Source: Alkalimonas cellulosilytica | GTDB taxonomy: Bacteria; Pseudomonadota; Gammaproteobacteria; Enterobacterales; Alteromonadaceae | Direction of reading: 5' to 3' | DNA length: 64,000 nucleotides | Assembly: GCF_036325985.1 (NCBI RefSeq) | Contig: NZ_JAUHLI010000006.1 | Location: 62,001-126,000, forward strand | Part shown: positions 59,119-64,000 of the stretch, one piece after another | How positions within the stretch are numbered: the first letter of the stretch is position 1 | Layout: each line of letters opens with the position of its first letter | The notes under the pieces: generated by a model | Seen by the model: only the letters and a program-made list of their open reading frames with translations | Database searches by the model: none | What the model was told of the DNA's origin: nothing | Position numbers and translations under genes: made by a program

Positions 59119-61506
59119 ATGAAGTTTAGTGAAAGTTGGTTACGTGAATGGGTCAATCCGGCGATCAGTTCGGATGTGCTGTCTGAACAGTTGTCGATGG
59201 CAGGGTTGGAAGTGGACGCCGTCAGCCCGGTCGCAGGTGATTTTAGCGGCGTGGTGGTTGGTGAAGTGGTGTCCTGTGCCCAGCACCCGGATGCCGACAA
59301 ACTGCAGGTGACCAAGGTCAATGTGGGTGATGAAGAGCTGCTGGATATTGTCTGTGGCGCCAGCAATTGCCGTTTAGGCCTGAAGGTTGCGGTGGCTAAA
59401 GTCGGTGCGGTGTTGCCGGGTGACTTTAAAATTAAGAAAGCCAAATTGCGCGGACAGCCGTCGATGGGCATGCTCTGTTCTTTTTCGGAGCTGGGCATGG
59501 CCGAAGACTCCGATGGCATTATCGAGCTGCCAGCAGATGCACCCATTGGACAGGATATTCGCCAGTATTTGCAGCTGGATGATGTCAGTATCGAAGTTGA
59601 TTTAACCCCGAACCGGGCCGATTGCTTAGGTTTACTGGGCCTGGCTCGGGAAGTGGCAGTCTTGAATGCACTGGATTTTCAGGCACCAGAGTACCAGGCC
59701 GTAGCGCCAGCACACGATGAGCAACGTTCGATTGAACTGCTGGCCGCGGATGCCTGTCCTCGCTATTTAGGACGAGTCATCCGCAACATAAACCCTGGGG
59801 TGAAAAGCCCTCTGTGGCTGGTGGAAAAGCTGCGCCGCTCCGGTGTGCGCTCGATTGATCCTGTGGTTGACGTCACCAACTTTGTGCTGCTCGAACTTGG
59901 GCATCCAATGCATGCTTTCGATCTTGCTAAAATTGATGGCGGCATTCAGGTGCGCTATGCCTACAATGACGAGAAGATGGTGTTGCTCGATGAGTCTGAA
60001 GTGACCTTGTTGCCGGGTACTCTGGTGATTGCTGATCAGCAAAAAGCACTGGCTATGGCGGGTATTTTTGGTGGTTTGCACAGCGGCGTGACTGAGCAAA
60101 GCCGGGATATCTTCTTAGAGAGTGCCTTTTTTGCACCTGACATTATGGCGGGTAAAGCCCGGCAGTATGGCCTGCACACCGATGCCTCTCACCGTTACGA
60201 GCGTGGTGTCGATCCGGCTTTGCAACGCCAGGCGATGGAGCGGGCAACTGCCCTGTTACTGGATATCGTCGGTGGAGAGCCAGGCCCTGTAGTCGAAGCA
60301 GTGAGCAGTGCACATCTGCCAACTGCCAACCAAATTGAATTGAGTGTCACTCAGCTCAACAAGTTGCTCGGAATTAGCATTGAAGCCAGTACCGTGGAGC
60401 GTATTTTGCGCCAGTTGGGGCTTCAGGTGACTTCTACCGCGACTGGCTGGCAGGTCAGCACACCATCCTGGCGTTTTGATTTGGCGATTGCAGAAGATCT
60501 TATCGAAGAAGTGGCCCGGGTCTATGGCTACAACCGAATCCCGAATGAGTCTCCATGCGCTCGTTTAACCATGCGCCGCTTTGCCGAAGCAGAGATCCCT
60601 CTGCATCGGTTGCGCCAATTGTTGGTTGACCGTGGTTATCTGGAAGCCATCACTTATAGCTTTGTCGATCCGAAAGTACAGCAGTTGCTGTATCCACAGG
60701 TTGACGCTTTGATGCTACCCAATCCGATTTCAGCGGATATGTCCGCGATGCGGTTAAGTACCTGGGCTGGTTTACTTCAAACCGTAGTGGCGAATCAAAA
60801 CAGGCAACAGTTGCAGTTACGGTTGTTTGAGTCTGGCCTGAAGTTTGTACCGGATGCTGCAGCGGAAAATGGTGTGCGTCAGGTTCCGGTCATTGGTGGG
60901 GTACTGGTCGGCTCTGTCGGGCAAGGGCAGTGGAATATGACTGAGCGTCCCTATGATTTTTACGATGCCAAAGGCGATGTTGAAGCCTTGTTGGCAACGA
61001 CCTCGGATGCCGATCGCTTTGCGTTTATTCCTGCTGAACATTCGGCGCTACATCCGGGCCAGACAGCTGAAATTATCAGTCATGGTCAGCATGTTGGCTG
61101 GGTTGGCGCTCTGCATCCGGAAGCGGAACGTAAGCTTGGGATCAAAGGAAAATGTTACCTGTTTGAGTTGGATCTCGCCGGCCTAGGTGAGCGCGCCATT
61201 GTGCAAAGTCAGGAGCTGTCGCGCTATCAGGCCAACCGTCGTGATCTTGCAGTGGTGGTGAAATCGGATGTGCGTTTTGCCGATATTCTTGCTACTATAA
61301 AAAAAGTTGGCGGAAATCAACTGGTTGGCCTAAAATTATTTGACGTATACAGCGGGCAGGGCGTAGCCGACGGTTACAAGTCTCTCGCCATCGCTCTGAC
61401 GTTACAGGATAGTGCGCGAACCCTTGAGGATAAAGACATCCAGCAGGTTGTTGATCAGGTAGTAGTGGCGCTGAAAAACGAGTTCAATGCAACGCTGAGG
61501 GATTAA
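59119..61506 (+). CDS. pheT: Phenylalanyl-tRNA synthetase beta subunit
   Basis: PheT (795 residues, the E. coli length) carries the EMAPII-like tRNA-binding domain (residues 40-150, VVGEVVSCAQHPDADKLQV) and the B3/B4 editing domain (SIDPVVDVTNFVLLELGHPMHAFDL). It also has the B5 DNA-binding-like domain and a C-terminal anticodon-binding FDX-ACB domain (RYQANRRDLAVVVKSDV). It is 15 bases after pheS and 2 bases before ihfA. Confidence 0.98.
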   Translation: MKFSESWLREWVNPAISSDVLSEQLSMAGLEVDAVSPVAGDFSGVVVGEVVSCAQHPDADKLQVTKVNVGDEELLDIVCGASNCRLGLKVAVAKVGAVLPGDFKIKKAKLRGQPSMGMLCSFSELGMAEDSDGIIELPADAPIGQDIRQYLQLDDVSIEVDLTPNRADCLGLLGLAREVAVLNALDFQAPEYQAVAPAHDEQRSIELLAADACPRYLGRVIRNINPGVKSPLWLVEKLRRSGVRSIDPVVDVTNFVLLELGHPMHAFDLAKIDGGIQVRYAYNDEKMVLLDESEVTLLPGTLVIADQQKALAMAGIFGGLHSGVTEQSRDIFLESAFFAPDIMAGKARQYGLHTDASHRYERGVDPALQRQAMERATALLLDIVGGEPGPVVEAVSSAHLPTANQIELSVTQLNKLLGISIEASTVERILRQLGLQVTSTATGWQVSTPSWRFDLAIAEDLIEEVARVYGYNRIPNESPCARLTMRRFAEAEIPLHRLRQLLVDRGYLEAITYSFVDPKVQQLLYPQVDALMLPNPISADMSAMRLSTWAGLLQTVVANQNRQQLQLRLFESGLKFVPDAAAENGVRQVPVIGGVLVGSVGQGQWNMTERPYDFYDAKGDVEALLATTSDADRFAFIPAEHSALHPGQTAEIISHGQHVGWVGALHPEAERKLGIKGKCYLFELDLAGLGERAIVQSQELSRYQANRRDLAVVVKSDVRFADILATIKKVGGNQLVGLKLFDVYSGQGVADGYKSLAIALTLQDSARTLEDKDIQQVVDQVVVALKNEFNATLRD

Positions 61507-61508
61507 CC

Positions 61509-61805
61509 ATGGCACTGACCAAAGCAGATATCGCAGAGCGATTGTTTACCAGATATGGGGTAAGTAAACGCGATGCCAAACTTATAGTGGAAGCTTTTTT
61601 TGAAGAAATTCGCTCGGCCTTAGAGGCCGGGGAGCAAGTTAAGTTGTCTGGCTTTGGTAACTTTGATCTTCGTGTCAAAAATGAGCGGCCAGGGCGCAAC
61701 CCCAAAACCGGTGAAGATATCCCTATCTCTGCCCGTTGTGTAGTAACTTTCCGGCCCGGACAGAAGCTTAAATCCAGGGTTGAAGAAGGCACCAGTAAAC
61801 TCTGA
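61509..61805 (+). CDS. ihfA: Integration host factor alpha subunit
   Basis: IhfA pairs with IhfB to bend DNA sharply at specific sites in replication, recombination and transcription. The 98-residue protein (E. coli 99) has the IHF/HU signature GFGNFDLRVKNERPGRNPKTGE. ihfA following pheT is conserved across enterobacteria and most gammaproteobacteria. It is the last gene of the DUF2066-hda-pheS-pheT-ihfA transcript. Confidence 0.98.
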   Translation: MALTKADIAERLFTRYGVSKRDAKLIVEAFFEEIRSALEAGEQVKLSGFGNFDLRVKNERPGRNPKTGEDIPISARCVVTFRPGQKLKSRVEEGTSKL

Positions 61806-61816
61806 CAGCATTGATA

Positions 61817-61850
61817 GTAAAGCCCTGAAAATTCAGGGCTTTACTTTTTT
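61817..61850 (+). terminator. Rho-independent terminator after ihfA
   Basis: GTAAAGCCCTGAA (61817-61829) pairs with TTCAGGGCTTTAC (61832-61844), followed by a T-run. It closes the pheST-ihfA transcript. Confidence 0.94.
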
Positions 61851-61984
61851 CTGAGCACAGATTAATGCGTTGGTTGTTCAGTGTGTCGATAATTCAATCA
61901 AACAAGCTTCTTTTTGCATTGGCGATTGATCCAACCAACGACCGGTGCTGTATCAAAAACTATCCAGCTCTGTGAGAATCTTGC

Positions 61985-62926
61985 ATGCAATTAACCATTG
62001 GCATCAGTGCCTGCCTGTTGGGGCAAAAAGTACGTTACGATGGAGGCCATAAAGCTTCTGAGTTTTGCCTGAGTCGATTACAACCCTTTGTGCGCTACCA
62101 TGCTGTTTGTCCGGAGAATGCCATTGGTCTGGGAACTCCACGGCCACCGATCCGGTTGCTGAAAAAAGATCATGGCGACATTCATCTGGTACAGGTAAAA
62201 GACGCCAGTCAGGATCACACACAGGCGATGCTTGATTATACCGCGCAGGTGTTACCCACCATGGAGCAACTATCCGGTTTTGTGGTCTGTGCGAAATCAC
62301 CCAGTTGCGGTATGGAGCGGGTGCGTTTATTCAATGAACAAGGTCATCAGTTGGGAAAAGCGGGTGTAGGCTTATTTACCCGGGAATTAATGCACAAATA
62401 TCCCTGGCTGCCGGTGGAAGAAGATGGCCGCTTGCATGACGCTGAGCTGCGGGAGAGCTTTATAACCCGTATTTATGCCTGTCACGACTATCAGCAACTG
62501 TGTCGTCATGGCTTTAGTGTTGGTGGGCTGGTGGCTTTTCACAGCCGATACAAGTTTTTGGTGATGGCCCACAGCCCAACGGCTTATCGCCAACTGGGCC
62601 GGCTGGTAGCGCAAGCGAAACTGTTTGATGCAACAGAGCTGCAACAACGGTACTTGCTGGAGTTGATGCAAGCCTTGAAGCAGCCATGCACGCGCAAAAC
62701 ACATGCCAATGTGCTGCAGCATGTGCAGGGCTTTTTTAAGAAGCATTTAACGGCAAAAGAGCGGCAGGAGCTCAGTAGCGTGATTGATCGTTTCCGGCTG
62801 GGACATCTTCCCCTGATGGCACCGATAACGTTGTTGCAGCATCACTTATCGCGTTTTGAGCATCCCTACCTGGCTGCTCAAACTTATCTTCAGCCTTATC
62901 CAGAAGCGTTGGGACTAAGGGGGTAA
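61985..62926 (+). CDS. DUF523-DUF1722 fusion protein (YbgA-like)
   Basis: The 313-residue protein has an N-terminal DUF523 domain (residues 1-150), with Cys in ISACLLGQKVRYDGG, HAVCPE and CAKSPSCGMER that could hold a metal or iron-sulfur cluster. A C-terminal DUF1722 domain (about 190-305, VGGLVAFHSRYKFLVMAHSPTAYRQLGRLVA) matches E. coli YbgA. The function is not established. In E. coli ybgA likewise precedes phrB, so a role linked to photolyase or light/DNA damage is plausible. It ends 4 bases before the photolyase start. Confidence 0.9.
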   Translation: MQLTIGISACLLGQKVRYDGGHKASEFCLSRLQPFVRYHAVCPENAIGLGTPRPPIRLLKKDHGDIHLVQVKDASQDHTQAMLDYTAQVLPTMEQLSGFVVCAKSPSCGMERVRLFNEQGHQLGKAGVGLFTRELMHKYPWLPVEEDGRLHDAELRESFITRIYACHDYQQLCRHGFSVGGLVAFHSRYKFLVMAHSPTAYRQLGRLVAQAKLFDATELQQRYLLELMQALKQPCTRKTHANVLQHVQGFFKKHLTAKERQELSSVIDRFRLGHLPLMAPITLLQHHLSRFEHPYLAAQTYLQPYPEALGLRG

Positions 62927-62930
62927 GTCA

Positions 62931-64000
62931 GTGTCAGCCGTGCAGTTAGTCTGGTTTCGCTCCGATTTGCGTGTGCTTGATAATATGGCCTTGACGGAGG
63001 CTATGGCACAAGGCCCCACCATTGCTTTGTTTGTTGCGTGCCCTCAAAGCTGGCAACAACATGATATGGCGCCGGTGAAGCAGGATTTGATTCGTCGCCG
63101 GGTGCAGGCTTTGCAGCAAGAGCTGGCCGGGTTGAATGTCCCTTTACTGCTGGTCGAGGGCAGTACTTATCAGAAGATACAATCCGTGTTTGAGCAGCTA
63201 TTGCCGCTTGGGATCGCCAGGGTGTATTCGGAGGCAGAGTACGAACTCCGTGAGCGTCGTCGCGATGAGTCACTGCAAAACTGGCTTGCTGTGCAGGGCG
63301 TGGCTTGGTGGCAATGCGATCGGCAATGTGTTTTTGCACCAGGCAGTTTTGTCAATGGCATTGGCGCCATGTATCAAGTCTACACGCCTTTTAAAAAACG
63401 CTGGTTGCAACGCTTTGCTGAGCAAGGTGTGCAGGTGCTCGCTAAACCGAAACCCCAAGCCCCCGTTGTGCTTGATTTACCTGAGCTAACACCGATGCAG
63501 AGCGGCGATAACAGCTCTGCAGATTGGTTTGTACACCAGGATGAGGTGTTGCAGCAATTACGCCGTTTTTGCCAGCAACAGGTGCAGGACTACAAAAAAT
63601 TACGAGATGTGCCGGCATTGGATGCAACGTCCAGGCTATCACCTTACCTGGCTATCGGTGCACTGTCGGTGCGGCAATGCCTCGCGCGGTTGCAATTCGA
63701 AGTCGGGGTTGATTTGCAGCAGAGTGAGTCCGGAGCCTCAGTCTGGTTGTCGGAGCTGATTTGGCGTGATTTTTACAAGCATGTGTTGGTGGCATGGCCA
63801 GACTTAATCAAGCATCAGCCATTTCAAGCTGAGACAGCGGCTATTGTCTGGCGCAATGATAAAACCTTGTTTCAAGCCTGGTGTGAGGGCAACACTGGGT
63901 ACCCACTGGTCGATGCGGCTATGCGCCAGTTGAACCAGACCGGCTGGATGCACAATCGGTTGCGCATGGTGGTTGCCAGCTTCTTAGTGAAAGATTTACA
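62931..64000 (+). CDS. phrB: Deoxyribodipyrimidine photolyase, C-terminal part outside the window
   Basis: Photolyase splits UV-induced pyrimidine dimers using light and FADH. The open frame begins at GTG 62931, with AAGGGGG about 8 bases upstream, and runs to the window edge (356 codons). The N-terminal antenna domain begins SAVQLVWFRSDLRVLDN. The FAD domain shows SRLSPYLAIGALSVRQC, ELIWRDFYKHVL and NTGYPLVDAAMRQLNQTGWMHNRLRMVVASF. E. coli PhrB has 472 residues, so roughly the last quarter is missing. It is translationally close to the YbgA-like gene. Confidence 0.95.
   Translation, partial: MSAVQLVWFRSDLRVLDNMALTEAMAQGPTIALFVACPQSWQQHDMAPVKQDLIRRRVQALQQELAGLNVPLLLVEGSTYQKIQSVFEQLLPLGIARVYSEAEYELRERRRDESLQNWLAVQGVAWWQCDRQCVFAPGSFVNGIGAMYQVYTPFKKRWLQRFAEQGVQVLAKPKPQAPVVLDLPELTPMQSGDNSSADWFVHQDEVLQQLRRFCQQQVQDYKKLRDVPALDATSRLSPYLAIGALSVRQCLARLQFEVGVDLQQSESGASVWLSELIWRDFYKHVLVAWPDLIKHQPFQAETAAIVWRNDKTLFQAWCEGNTGYPLVDAAMRQLNQTGWMHNRLRMVVASFLVKDL

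Noticed and set aside
1..64000. CRISPR arrays, insertion sequences, prophage or integron structures
   Set aside because: No regularly spaced repeats, transposase or integrase genes or terminal inverted repeats with target duplications were seen.

Overview
The window is a 64 kb piece of an ordinary, densely coded gammaproteobacterial chromosome. Gene content and order (topA next to astB, cysB, metR, psrA-fadE, trxB-aat-bpt-infA facing clpS-clpA, tamA-tamB, gcvR facing dapA-bamC-purC) point to the Alteromonadales and relatives. A Rheinheimera/Alishewanella-like marine or freshwater heterotroph is my inference from the mix of a TonB receptor, fatty-acid and branched-chain amino acid catabolism, a secreted protease and protein similarity recalled from memory. 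No rRNA, tRNA, CRISPR array, insertion sequence, prophage or plasmid signature was seen.

Layout. 1-9.8 kb: start of a dicarboxylate/amino-acid symporter, an Ig-repeat surface lipoprotein, astB, topA, a membrane-anchored unknown, a histidine kinase without a sensor domain, and cysB. 9.7-13.9 kb: metR behind a clear MetJ operator, rimO, and a receiver-TPR protein whose phospho-acceptor Asp is Ala. 13.9-21.7 kb: a TonB-dependent receptor with a Cys/His-rich upstream mini-ORF, then psrA-fadE behind a PsrA-type operator, leucine dehydrogenase and a small unknown. 21.7-29.4 kb: the rluE / mnmA-hflD-purB-roxA block, divergent from a monomeric isocitrate dehydrogenase gene with a long structured leader. 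29.4-35.3 kb: the protein-quality-control block: cspD, clpS-clpA, infA, bpt, aat, trxB. 35.4-40.6 kb: a propeller histidine kinase and a secreted subtilase. 40.6-48.9 kb: a histone-H1-like basic protein, a Nif3 family gene, elyC, cmoM, tamB-tamA. 49-50.7 kb: lysC under a lysine riboswitch. 50.8-64 kb: a sugar-acid dehydratase/aldolase pair appended to gcvR, then dapA-bamC, purC, a DUF2066 protein, hda, pheS-pheT-ihfA, a YbgA-like protein and a truncated phrB.

How the genes work together. Several neighbouring sets form pathways: the N-degron route (Aat and Bpt add Leu/Phe to N termini, ClpS recognises them, ClpA unfolds the substrate), lysine/diaminopimelate synthesis (lysC and dapA), fatty-acid oxidation (psrA, fadE), tRNA and rRNA modification (mnmA, cmoM, rluE, rimO and roxA), and outer-membrane assembly (bamC, tamA, tamB). 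The items most worth a second look are regulatory: the MetJ boxes at metR, the operator overlapping the psrA promoter, the HCHCYC mini-ORF before the TonB receptor, the icd leader, the lysC Shine-Dalgarno-sequestering hairpin, the inverted repeat over the purC promoter, and the degenerate receiver domain. I see no convincing candidate for a wholly new multi-gene system.
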